Origin: Pirellulaceae bacterium
Lineage (GTDB): Bacteria; Planctomycetota; Planctomycetia; Pirellulales; Pirellulaceae
Length of the DNA stretch: 42,854 bases
Direction: 5' to 3'
NCBI GenBank assembly: GCA_030748485.1
Contig: JASMLW010000160.1
Location: 1-42,854 of the forward strand
Every line of letters begins with the position of its first letter. Positions within the stretch are counted from its first letter, which is position 1. Below the pieces are notes generated by a model. It was given only the letters and a program-made list of their open reading frames with translations. It ran no database searches and was not told where the DNA came from. Positions 6,593-14,982 of the stretch are shown one piece after another. The position numbers and the translations under genes are program-made.

Positions 6593-8167
6593 CTACCGAA
6601 CGAACCAAGATCGGACTTCGCCGATCACGACGGGTACAATGTCGCTGACGTCGACCGTGAAGTGGAACACCTTGCGAACGGTCTGCACCTGACGTTGTGG
6701 GAAGAAGAAGTAGACCTTCACATCCCAGCAATCTGATTCCGGTCGGCAGATCTGGCTGCGGTCGACTTCGATTGTGTCGAGCTCCATCTTCTTTCCAAAC
6801 GCCTCAGCGTAGGCGTTCGCCAGCGGCAGCGCATTGGTGACGGAGTAGTTGAGCGCTCGATGAGCTGCGCTGACGCCCAGGTTTCGCTGCATGTAATAGA
6901 CGCGATTCAACATGTCGCGTAGACCGCGGGCGAATCGATTCAGCTTTTTGTCGCTCGGTCTCTCGGGCAATTGAGCGATCACTCGCTCGACCAATTGTTC
7001 GACTCCCCACGCGAACATACCGCGCGGCGCCGGGTTGATCTTGGGGACATTCGTCCCATCGACCAGTTGGACGTTGCCTGAGATGACGCCCGGGACCGAG
7101 ACCATTTTGGCCTGGCCGTCGAGCTGCGATCGCATGTATTCGATCAACAGGTCGTACGATCGGTGCGTCGTGGGCCCGGACGGTTCGATCGCGTAGACTG
7201 GCAGGACATCGTCGAAAGTGAGCGTCCAGATGATCGACGAATTCTCGTGCCGATGCTGTTCCAAGTGGGCCCACAGCGCCTCGCGATCGTGCACGCTGCC
7301 CGCGTCCATGTCGGCTTGAATCGCATCGCGACGGGCCACCGAAACGAAGTCGAAGCCGAGCTGACCGATCGCAAAGACTTGCTTCGCCGCGCCGCCCCCG
7401 CAACTGCAGGCTGAGGGCAGGATCGCTTGCGGACCGACGACGGACTCAACCGGATCCGCGGACTGGACAGGGCAACTGGGAGCCATTTCCACGAGCGGTT
7501 CTGCCTGCGACGGTGTCACGACATTGTCAGTTGTCGAGATCTCTTCCGCCGCCGACGGAACGACGATTTCGCTGGGCGCAGCCGGCGGCTCAACACTCAA
7601 CGGTTGAGGCGGGTTGCACATGGAATTGGCGGGCTCTTGACTCATCATGGTGCTCTCCAGCAGTGCGTCGTCAACGTTCAGCCTGCCCGCCAACTGTTGT
7701 CGACATGAAATCGTATCTTGAAAGCAGCGATCGGCAGTGTCAAGGAAAAGTCGCCGAACTTCGCGCGGAGGTCGGTCGCCGACCGTTTGTCGCCAATAGC
7801 TCAACACCAGCGCCGCCGCTCCAGTAACGATCGGAGCCGCAAAACTCGTGCCCGACATCAGCATCACGTCGCCCCCGGCCTCCGCGCCCGGGACGTCGGC
7901 TCCCAAAGTCACGATTCCGTTGTCGTGGTAGGCGGAGCCGTAGTTGGAAAACTCCAGCGGCTGACCAACGTCGTCGTGAGCGCCAACGGCCAGCACGTTG
8001 GGGTCTGACGCGGGTACATGAAGACACTCGCAACCGTCATTCCCAGCGGCCGCGACAATCAAGACGCCCCGCTCGGCCGCCGCCGCGATCGCACCGCTAA
8101 GAATTGGATGCGCCGCTCCCGAAGGAGAGAACTGACCACCAGCCGGCGCGGGAATTCGACAAATCGG
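6593..8167 (-). pseudogene. 5'-truncated PatG-like subtilase (S8 peptidase) with C-terminal cyanobactin-maturation-type domain
   Basis: The open frame begins at a stop codon (8168-8170) and enters the S8 peptidase fold in its middle: GGQFSPSG, then VAAAGNDGCECLHVPA (oxyanion asparagine region) and GTSFAAPIV (catalytic serine). The upstream subtilase half that should carry the catalytic Asp and His is missing, and no ATG precedes the conserved sequence; the first usable codon is a TTG at 8062. The C-terminal half (LGFDFVSVARRDA, SPICRPESDCWDVK-like sequence) resembles the domain at the end of PatA/PatG cyanobactin-maturation proteases. The break lies next to the rmlB promoter region, so a deletion or rearrangement there probably removed the 5' half. 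Peptidase activity is unlikely. Confidence 0.75.
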
Positions 8168-8211
8168 CTACCATACGGGCGACGTTGCGCACTTACCGGT
8201 CGAGTTGTTTC

Positions 8212-9270
8212 ATGCAGTCGTTGTTGGTCACAGGCGGAGCCGGTTTTATCGGCGGTTGTTTCGTTCGGCAATGCTTGACCTCCTCCACCTCGGTCGTCAA
8301 TCTCGACAAGCTGACCTACGCCGCCAATCCCGATGTCGCCGAACTGCGCGACGCGAATCACACGTTTGTCCACGGCGACATTGGCGATGGTGATCTTGTT
8401 CGTCGTCTCTTCGCGACTCATCAGCCCGATGCGGTGTTTCACTTCGCGGCCGAATCGCACGTCGACCGTTCGATCGACGACCCGACTCCTTTCGTCGCCA
8501 CGAACGTAACTGGATGGGTTGTTCTGTTGCGTGAGGCCCTCCGCCATTGGAAAAGTTTGTCGGGAGCGCGGCGCGAAGATTTTCGCATTATCAACGTCTC
8601 GACGGATGAAGTTTACGGGACGGCGGCGGCGGCCCACGATTTCACTGTCGCAGACCCCTTCCGTCCCAACTCGCCCTATGCGGCTTCGAAAGCGGCGGCC
8701 GTTCACTTCGGTCGAGCGTTTTTCCAGACATACGGTCTGCCGGTTGTGACGACAACGAGTTCGAACAATTACGGTCCATTTCAGTTCCCGGAGAAGCTGA
8801 CGCCGCTCATCGCACTCAACGCAATGCAGGGCCGGCCGCTGCCCGTGTACGGCGACGGGCTGCAGCAGCGCGATTGGATCCACGTCGAGGATCATTGTCT
8901 GGCGCTGCATCAATTGTTGGCGGCCGGCGTCCCGGGCGGCCTCTACAACGTTGGCAGTGGTCGGGTGGTTTCCAATTTGGACTTCGTCAGCATGATCTGC
9001 CAGTTCGTTGACGAACTTCAGCCGGACGCGGCGCCGGCGGCGAGCTTGATTGAACACGTGACCGATCGCCCCGGACACGATCGCCGCTATGCTCTAGATA
9101 CGAGCGAACTTCGCGGGCTCGGGTGGCGGCCGCAGTTGTCTCTTGAAGAGGGATTGCGGCGAACCGTGCGATGGTACTTTGAGCACCGCGAGTGGGTCGA
9201 GAAGGTCGAGTCACCCGGGTATGGGCGCCAGCGGCTTGGGCTTGGGGAGGATAGCGCCGCCGATCGCTAG
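8212..9270 (+). CDS. rmlB: dTDP-glucose 4,6-dehydratase
   Basis: 352-aa extended short-chain dehydrogenase predicted to convert dTDP-glucose to dTDP-4-keto-6-deoxyglucose, an early step to dTDP-rhamnose and other deoxysugars for surface polysaccharide. Visible motifs are the NAD-binding TGGAGFIG (residues 7-14), HFAAESHVDRS, STDEVYG and the catalytic YAASK, with NNYGPFQFPEK and RDWIHVEDH typical of RmlB. The ATG at 8212 fits the family start; an earlier ATG at 8104 would lie in the remnant of the protease gene. Other rml genes are not in this window, so the pathway is split or completed elsewhere. Confidence 0.93.
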   Translation: MQSLLVTGGAGFIGGCFVRQCLTSSTSVVNLDKLTYAANPDVAELRDANHTFVHGDIGDGDLVRRLFATHQPDAVFHFAAESHVDRSIDDPTPFVATNVTGWVVLLREALRHWKSLSGARREDFRIINVSTDEVYGTAAAAHDFTVADPFRPNSPYAASKAAAVHFGRAFFQTYGLPVVTTTSSNNYGPFQFPEKLTPLIALNAMQGRPLPVYGDGLQQRDWIHVEDHCLALHQLLAAGVPGGLYNVGSGRVVSNLDFVSMICQFVDELQPDAAPAASLIEHVTDRPGHDRRYALDTSELRGLGWRPQLSLEEGLRRTVRWYFEHREWVEKVESPGYGRQRLGLGEDSAADR

Positions 9271-9319
9271 CGGCCACGAATCACTTTGCCGAGCCGCGGG
9301 GATCTGCGACAATGGCGAG

Positions 9320-9592
9320 ATGCACGACTTTCAATTCACCTTGCGTTCGATGTCGCTGATGGCGTGCGGTTCGTCCGTCTACATCGCCGCGATGGGCGGC
9401 GCCTTTGGATCCAACATTCGTCAGTGCATGGCGATGTTGTCGCTGATGTTCGCGATCCTCTTTGTGGTCGTGGTGCTGCACGCCATCATGTTCGCGGTCA
9501 TCGTCGCTCCGCCGGCCGCCGCCCTCTGGTTCTGGCGAACTGCGACTACTGGTTTCCGCCAGCAATCTGTCGAGCCCGATCTACAAGACTGA
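9320..9592 (+). CDS. Small membrane protein of unknown function
   Basis: 90 aa. The N-terminus MHDFQFTLRSMSLMA resembles the F-TLR-S/T-L leader seen on many small planctomycetal membrane proteins. Two hydrophobic stretches follow (about residues 10-28 and 38-70), the second rich in V, A and F. A short soluble tail ends the protein. Its last 47 bp overlap the 3' end of the convergent VWA gene. It follows rmlB by 49 bp on the same strand and could be cotranscribed. No function can be assigned. Confidence 0.55.
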   Translation: MHDFQFTLRSMSLMACGSSVYIAAMGGAFGSNIRQCMAMLSLMFAILFVVVVLHAIMFAVIVAPPAAALWFWRTATTGFRQQSVEPDLQD

Positions 9593-11873
9593 GAAATTCG
9601 GCGCGATAGCCGGTCTTGTCGTCGCTCGCCGCCTCACTGGCGATTTCCAGAATCGCCTCGTAGCTGATGTCGCCCTTGTACTTCGAGTTGCGAAGCACCA
9701 TACCGAAAGCGGCCACCGAGGCGGCGAAGCGGAAGTCGCGATCCGTCTGACCAAACTTCTTGCCTTCGTCGGTCAACGTGAACTCCAACTTCGTGCTCGT
9801 CTCCTCGTCGGGCAACTTGTAGCGAATCGCCAACGAAAGCAGTTCGCCGCTGGACGCCGCCTTCGACAGCTTGGACTTCTTCTGATACTTCAGTTCATCC
9901 ACTTCCGGCAGATCGACTGACGAATCTTCACCGGTTGGCGCGATTTCGTACAGTGCGGTGACCGTATGCCCGGCGCCGATTTCGCCGGCGTCCTTTTTAT
10001 CGTCGTTGAAATCCTGGTGAGCGAGGATTCGATTCTCGTAACCGATCAGTCGATGAGCTTTCACTTGGTTCGGATTGAACTCAACCTGAATCTTGACATC
10101 CTTGGCGATCGTGACGAGCGTGCCGCTCAGCTGCTCGACCAGAACCTTGCGAGCCTCATTCTCCGTGTCGATGAACGCGTAGTTGCCGTTGCCCTTGTTG
10201 GAGATCTGCTCCAGCATGGCGTCATTGTGATTGCCCATACCAAAGCCGAGCACGGACAGAAAGACGCCGCTCTTAGCGTTACGTTCAGCGACACTGACCA
10301 GAGTATCCGTGCCCGTCATTCCGACATTGAAATCTCCGTCCGTGCAGAGAATCACCCGGTTCACGCCACCCTTGATGTAATGGTCGAGGGCCGTCTGATA
10401 GGCCAGGTTGACTCCTGCGCCGCCGTTCGTCGAACCGCCGGCCTTGAGCCGATCGAGGGCGCCGATGATGGTGTTCTTATCGTCGCCGTGGGTGGCGTCC
10501 AAAACCAAACCAGCCGCTCCCGCATAAACGACGATCGAGACCTGATCGTTCTCGGTCAGGTTGTCGACCAGCATCTTCATTCCGCGTTTCAACAAAGGCA
10601 GCTTGTTCGGCTTGTTCATCGAGCCGGAGACATCCAATAGGAAGACCACATTGCTGGCCGGCCGTTTCTCCTGCTCAACGACTTTGCCCTTCAAGGCGAC
10701 GCGGACGAGCCGATGCTTGGCGTTCCACGGACAATCGGAAACCTCTAGATGAGCCGCGAACGGATGGTCGTCGCCGGGCGGCTCGTAACCGTAGACAAAG
10801 TAGTTGACCAACTCTTCGATTCGCACCGCGTCGCGGCGGGGCAACTGCCGGTGCTCCATCAGATACATCCGCGTCTTCGCATAGGACGCCGTGTCGACAT
10901 CGATCGAGAATGTCGAGAGAGCGTCCAGCCCCTTCGTCTCGATGAACTCGTTTTCGACAATCAAATCGTGCTTGTCGCCGCCGAATTGCGGTCCCGTTCC
11001 CAAACCGGCTTCTCCGCCCACATCGCCGAGTGCGGCGCCCAACTGGTCGCGACCCTCAGCCGGCAAGGCTCGACCGCCCGCCGAGGAATGAAAGACACCG
11101 TCGTCGGCCAGCTTCTTGGCGAAATCTCTCGGTGACCCCAGATTCTTTCTTCGCTTGTCGGCCTCGTACCGTTTCCCTTTGCTGGCGCTCAACACCACAC
11201 TGGGTTGTGGCTGCGGCGAAGTGGGAGCCGGTAAAATTGTGGCTCCCGCCGAAATCTTGGCGACATCCGGAATGCCAGGCCCCAACTCGACCGGGTCGGG
11301 CGCAGCTGTCACCGAAGTCGGCGACGGCTGGTCGGCGATTGAGGAGTCGGCCGACTGCAACTCGTCGAGCGCGCCGTTAGCGTCGTCGTCCATGCGGTTT
11401 GAATTCGGCAAACTCACACCCACTTCCCCGACGAAACTCCCGCGCTCGTAATCGAGATCCGAGGAGCCTGCGGGACCGCTTGGTGAAACGACATCCGCTA
11501 CGCTCGAACCGCCACCGCCGAGCCCCTTGGTCAGCGCGTAGACGCCACCGACCAACAACACACACGCGGCGCTCGCCGCGACGAATCGCCAAACGGGAAC
11601 GCCCGTCTTCACCGCCGGTTTGGTGACAACAGTCGGGGCGACTTCTTCGGCCATTTCGCGGCGCACTTTCTCGCGTTGATCGTCTGTCAACTCGAGTGGA
11701 GTTTGAGATTTCAGATCCGTTTCCAAAGCCGTCAACATCGACCGCGTCTGCTCGACGGCGTCCGCCAGAGCCGCATCCGACTCGAGCGCCAGCTCAAACT
11801 CGCGACGCTCCTCGGGTGAAAGTTCATCGAAAACATACGCGGTGATACGTGGATCGTCGGGGTTCCAAGTCAT
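9546..11873 (-). CDS. Membrane-anchored VWA domain protein (YfbK type) with anti-sigma-like N-terminus
   Basis: 775 aa. Residues about 1-75 (DPRITAYVFDELSPEERREFE) look like the cytosolic head of planctomycetal anti-sigma factors, one membrane helix follows at about 95-115, then a Pro/Gly/Ser-rich linker (to about 300). The rest is the YfbK architecture: a VWA N-terminal region (FSIDVDTASYAKTRM), a VWA domain with an intact MIDAS start DVSGS (414-418) and a C-terminal DUF3520-like part. The start at 11873 has AAGGAG 6 bp upstream; the ATG 21 bp earlier has none. It lies 66 bp downstream of the ECF sigma factor gene, so it probably binds and restrains that sigma factor while its VWA part senses something outside the membrane; this is inference. 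Confidence 0.88.
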   Translation of the reverse strand: MTWNPDDPRITAYVFDELSPEERREFELALESDAALADAVEQTRSMLTALETDLKSQTPLELTDDQREKVRREMAEEVAPTVVTKPAVKTGVPVWRFVAASAACVLLVGGVYALTKGLGGGGSSVADVVSPSGPAGSSDLDYERGSFVGEVGVSLPNSNRMDDDANGALDELQSADSSIADQPSPTSVTAAPDPVELGPGIPDVAKISAGATILPAPTSPQPQPSVVLSASKGKRYEADKRRKNLGSPRDFAKKLADDGVFHSSAGGRALPAEGRDQLGAALGDVGGEAGLGTGPQFGGDKHDLIVENEFIETKGLDALSTFSIDVDTASYAKTRMYLMEHRQLPRRDAVRIEELVNYFVYGYEPPGDDHPFAAHLEVSDCPWNAKHRLVRVALKGKVVEQEKRPASNVVFLLDVSGSMNKPNKLPLLKRGMKMLVDNLTENDQVSIVVYAGAAGLVLDATHGDDKNTIIGALDRLKAGGSTNGGAGVNLAYQTALDHYIKGGVNRVILCTDGDFNVGMTGTDTLVSVAERNAKSGVFLSVLGFGMGNHNDAMLEQISNKGNGNYAFIDTENEARKVLVEQLSGTLVTIAKDVKIQVEFNPNQVKAHRLIGYENRILAHQDFNDDKKDAGEIGAGHTVTALYEIAPTGEDSSVDLPEVDELKYQKKSKLSKAASSGELLSLAIRYKLPDEETSTKLEFTLTDEGKKFGQTDRDFRFAASVAAFGMVLRNSKYKGDISYEAILEIASEAASDDKTGYRAEFLSLVDRARQIAGGNQ

Positions 11874-11939
11874 CGTCAACTCCTTATGAATCAAGGCGCG
11901 GCCTTGAGAATGGCGTCGTGTAGAGATGTGGTGTAGAGA

Positions 11940-12467
11940 TCAAGCGGTGGATTGCAAGCGCGTGAATTGCTCGCGTAGCGTTTTGACCCCTTGATGTATC
12001 AGGTAGCCGACGTTGGAGACCGACAGGCCCGTCACGTCGGAGATCTCGCGGTAGCTCATGCCGTTTTCGACTTTGAGTCGGATCACTTCCTGCTGGTTGT
12101 TGGGAAGCCGACCAAGCAATGTGAACGCGACACCCGCCGCGTCACGGCGCTCGGCCGCGTCGGCGGGACCCATCTCGGTACTCGCCGTCTGCTCGGTTTG
12201 CGCGTCCGATAGCCAGTTCATCCGCTGCTCCTTTTTGCGAATGTCCATCGCCCGATTGCGACAGACGGTGAATAGCCAAGGTCCGACACGCGACTCAATT
12301 CGGTCGCGGTCCTCCCGGCATAGCCGCAGGAAGGCGTCTTGGGCGACATCTCGTGCGCGATCGACATCACCGAGCAAGCGCGCGGCGTAGCGAATCAAGC
12401 GGTCTTCGTATTGGGCGAAGACTTCCTGAAGCCAAGCACTGTCTTTTGAACGATTTACGTCGTTCAT
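11940..12467 (-). CDS. ECF-type RNA polymerase sigma factor
   Basis: 175 aa, containing only sigma regions 2 and 4. Region 2 is seen in YEDRLIRYAARLLGD, DVAQDAFLRLC and PWLFTVCRNRAMD; region 4 in LPNNQQEVIRLKVENG, MSYREISDVTGLS and SNVGYLIHQGVKTL. It would direct RNA polymerase to a small regulon, and the coupled downstream gene encodes its likely membrane-bound regulator. No autoregulated promoter motif could be identified with confidence in the 120 bp upstream. Confidence 0.93.
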   Translation of the reverse strand: MNDVNRSKDSAWLQEVFAQYEDRLIRYAARLLGDVDRARDVAQDAFLRLCREDRDRIESRVGPWLFTVCRNRAMDIRKKEQRMNWLSDAQTEQTASTEMGPADAAERRDAAGVAFTLLGRLPNNQQEVIRLKVENGMSYREISDVTGLSVSNVGYLIHQGVKTLREQFTRLQSTA

Positions 12468-12587
12468 AGTCGCCCGTGTGATCGATCAATCGAGACGCGT
12501 CCAACTGAACTAACGACTCACGCACGATTCTCTTAGAGCATTTTGTCAGAAAGTGAGGTCCCCACCCGAACACGGCTGTCACGGCCT

Positions 12588-13385
12588 TCAAGAATCGCGG
12601 GGGGGAACGCCCAGCGCCTTGCCTCCGTCAATGGCGATCATGGTGCCGGTGACCATCGCCGCCCCATCGCTGACGAGATAGAGGGCCGCAGCGGCGACTT
12701 CCGTCGGATCGATCATCCGTCCCAGCGCGTTGGCGAGCGGACTGGCTGCGATGAACATTTGCTCCGCCGCTTCCCGATCCGAGAATTCGGCCAGCCCGGC
12801 CTCCATCATTCGCGTGTCGCCCACCGGGCCGGGGCAGATGGCGTTGATACGGATTCTATCGGCGGCGTGGCAGAGAGCCAGAGCTTTGGTCAGCGCGACG
12901 AGAGCCCCCTTGCTGATCGAATAGACGGGGTCCGAAACGCGCGGCAGTAGGCCCGCGTTGCTGGCCATGTTGACGATCGCACCTCCCCGACCGGACATGT
13001 GGCGGACGGCGTGCTTGCACCCGAAGAACGCCCCCTTCAGATTGATGTCGAGGCAATTGTCCCAGTCCTCCTCGCTGACATCCGATATCGGCTTGACCAT
13101 GCCGATGCCGGCGTTGTTGACGAGGATGTCGAGCTGGCCGGTCTCTTCAGCCGCTCGGTCCAGCAAGCCGGCCACTTCCGACTCGTGACGGACATCGCAG
13201 CGTTGAGTCGCGATGCCCAACTCGCCGAAACGATCGGTGTTTTCGGGAAGCTCGTCCAAGTCACCGATCAGCACCCGCGCTCCCGCCTCGGCAAGCGCGG
13301 TCGCACAGGCGCGGCCGATTCCCGACGAGCCCCCTGTGACTACCGCCGTCCGCCCCGCCAAGTCGTCTCTCGCCATGCCGTTCAT
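12588..13385 (-). CDS. Short-chain dehydrogenase/reductase (SDR) oxidoreductase
   Basis: About 265 aa, classical SDR. TGGSSGIG near the N-terminus binds NAD(P), NNAG is present (LVNNAGIGM), and the catalytic Ser and YxxxK appear in MASNAG and VYSISKG. The C-terminal MVTGTMIAIDGGKALG is the usual SDR ending. The acidic residue after the second strand (GDLDELPE) suggests NAD rather than NADP. Starts at 13385 or 13376 are both possible; a TTG at 13448 adds a non-conserved leader. Substrate unknown. It is 120 bp upstream of the sigma factor gene on the same strand and is probably a separate unit. Confidence 0.9.
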   Translation of the reverse strand: MNGMARDDLAGRTAVVTGGSSGIGRACATALAEAGARVLIGDLDELPENTDRFGELGIATQRCDVRHESEVAGLLDRAAEETGQLDILVNNAGIGMVKPISDVSEEDWDNCLDINLKGAFFGCKHAVRHMSGRGGAIVNMASNAGLLPRVSDPVYSISKGALVALTKALALCHAADRIRINAICPGPVGDTRMMEAGLAEFSDREAAEQMFIAASPLANALGRMIDPTEVAAAALYLVSDGAAMVTGTMIAIDGGKALGVPPRDS

Positions 13386-13637
13386 TATTTGCGCTCGTAT
13401 CGAATCCGGAAGTTTGAAGAGTAATGGATCACACGTTGTCGTTTCCAAGCCGATCGTGAAGGGAAAGAGCCGGCGGTGTCGCCGTTGTAACCCATGGCGA
13501 GCAGTTGAACAAAGCGGCGGAATGAGAGGTCGCCAAGTTTGGAGCGACGTCAGCCGGCTGCTACAATTCCAGAGTGGCTACGGTCGTAGTCATTTTCCAA
13601 GATTGTACTCCGCGGCGGCGCGACCGACTGGACGACG

Positions 13638-14810
13638 ATGGCGCGAAACTCATTGCGAATCCAAACGGCTCCCGATCGGCGTCGCCGCGCGCGTCTGACC
13701 GGTTTCGTTGTGGGGACGTTGTTGTGCTGTTCGTCGTTCCCCGCCGCCAACTGCGACGAGCGACCGAGCTTTGAGAAGCAGCGAGCGCTGGCGGAGCGAA
13801 CCGATCGATTGCTGGTGGTCGTGAGCGGTGACCAGACCGCCAAGACCCGGAAGCTGATGGGCGTCGGGGCGCTCGATGAAACTCGCTGGGTGTTGGTCGA
13901 AGAGGCGTCGACAGCGCACTCGTTTCCGCGTCCGGTAAGAGCTCCCATTTCACCTGGAGTTGTTTTTGTTTGCACGCCGTCCGGTCAGATGTTGCACTTC
14001 TGGTCGTTCCCCGCGTCGTCTGCATACGCGAATTCCAAATTGGCGTGGTCTCACCAGGTGTGGACCAAGGCGCGTCCCTTGCCGCCGGACAAACAGCGGA
14101 CGCTATTGCGTCGGGCTCATTTGAGAGAATTGTCGGAGCCGGCGCGAAACTCGATTTCGGATAGATTCGATTCACGGTGGACGACGGGGCCGGCCCAGGG
14201 ACGCCTGGCCGCGACCGACATACGGTCTCTTTGTTTAGCCGTCGCCGAAGCGCGGCTCGACAATCTGGCCGAGCGATACCGGGGCGACAAGCCGGAGCTG
14301 GTCTGGCTGCGCATCCGCTCGTCGCTTTGGCTGCACGCCGAAACGGGGCTCGACTGCGGACATTTGGCGTTGGCGGAGGAGCCGTTCGCCCGGCTCGACG
14401 ATTGGAAACCGCAGGTGGTCAGATGGCTGGCCGGGCGATCGGGGCGGCGGGCCTCGCCGGACGCCGCCGCCGCCGCGCAGCTGATCAAGAATCGAGAAGC
14501 AAAAACTCCGACGCTGGTGATCGTCACCAAACCGCTGCAGCCCGCGCCCAACCAGTTTTTCACGCCGCTCCAAACGCCCCAGCATCCTCTGATTCGCCCG
14601 CATTTGGTGGGCGTCGATCAACGACGCTGGACCGGGTCCGACTTGGACCATGCTTTGGGGGCGACCAAACAACCGCCGCTGACCGGGCAAGCGAAATCGC
14701 AGTTGCGGATGGCGGTGCTCAACCGCCGCGGTGAGATCATTGCGCTCTTCCTCGCCAAGCCCAGCCAATCCCAATTGCTGACTGCACTTCGCAAGGCGAA
14801 GAGCGAGTGA
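13638..14810 (+). CDS. Exported protein of unknown function with thioredoxin-like stretches
   Basis: 390 aa. A basic start (RRRRARLTG) and hydrophobic core (FVVGTLLCCSSFPA) form a signal peptide or anchor at residues about 12-38. Two regions resemble the edge strands of thioredoxin-like folds: RWVLVEEAST with PGVVFVCTPSGQMLHF (about 85-120) and LRMAVLNRRGEIIALF near the C-terminus. No CxxC redox motif is visible, so it is not an ordinary thioredoxin. The middle is rich in Ala, Arg and Leu and probably helical. Neighbours give no operon link. I do not recognise the family. Confidence 0.6.
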   Translation: MARNSLRIQTAPDRRRRARLTGFVVGTLLCCSSFPAANCDERPSFEKQRALAERTDRLLVVVSGDQTAKTRKLMGVGALDETRWVLVEEASTAHSFPRPVRAPISPGVVFVCTPSGQMLHFWSFPASSAYANSKLAWSHQVWTKARPLPPDKQRTLLRRAHLRELSEPARNSISDRFDSRWTTGPAQGRLAATDIRSLCLAVAEARLDNLAERYRGDKPELVWLRIRSSLWLHAETGLDCGHLALAEEPFARLDDWKPQVVRWLAGRSGRRASPDAAAAAQLIKNREAKTPTLVIVTKPLQPAPNQFFTPLQTPQHPLIRPHLVGVDQRRWTGSDLDHALGATKQPPLTGQAKSQLRMAVLNRRGEIIALFLAKPSQSQLLTALRKAKSE

Positions 14811-14894
14811 AAAAACGGCGGTCGATTGGCAAACAGCGGATCCTTTGTATCCGTGACTGGTTCCCGAAACGCGGCGCGGTTAGAGTGGCGTAAT

Positions 14895-14908
14895 CGTCAA
14901 AGTTGACG
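14895..14908. promoter_or_regulatory. Perfect inverted repeat upstream of the amidohydrolase operon
   Basis: CGTCAA-AG-TTGACG, 14 bp and perfectly symmetric, lies about 75 bp before the start codon of the first amidohydrolase gene. It could be an operator for a dimeric regulator. No promoter could be placed with confidence beside it. Confidence 0.25.
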
Positions 14909-14982
14909 TATTTCACCTGTTTCAACACCAATCAATCGGCGTCGATCCGCGCCGCCAAATCGCAGCCTAGCGAGGTGCCACC

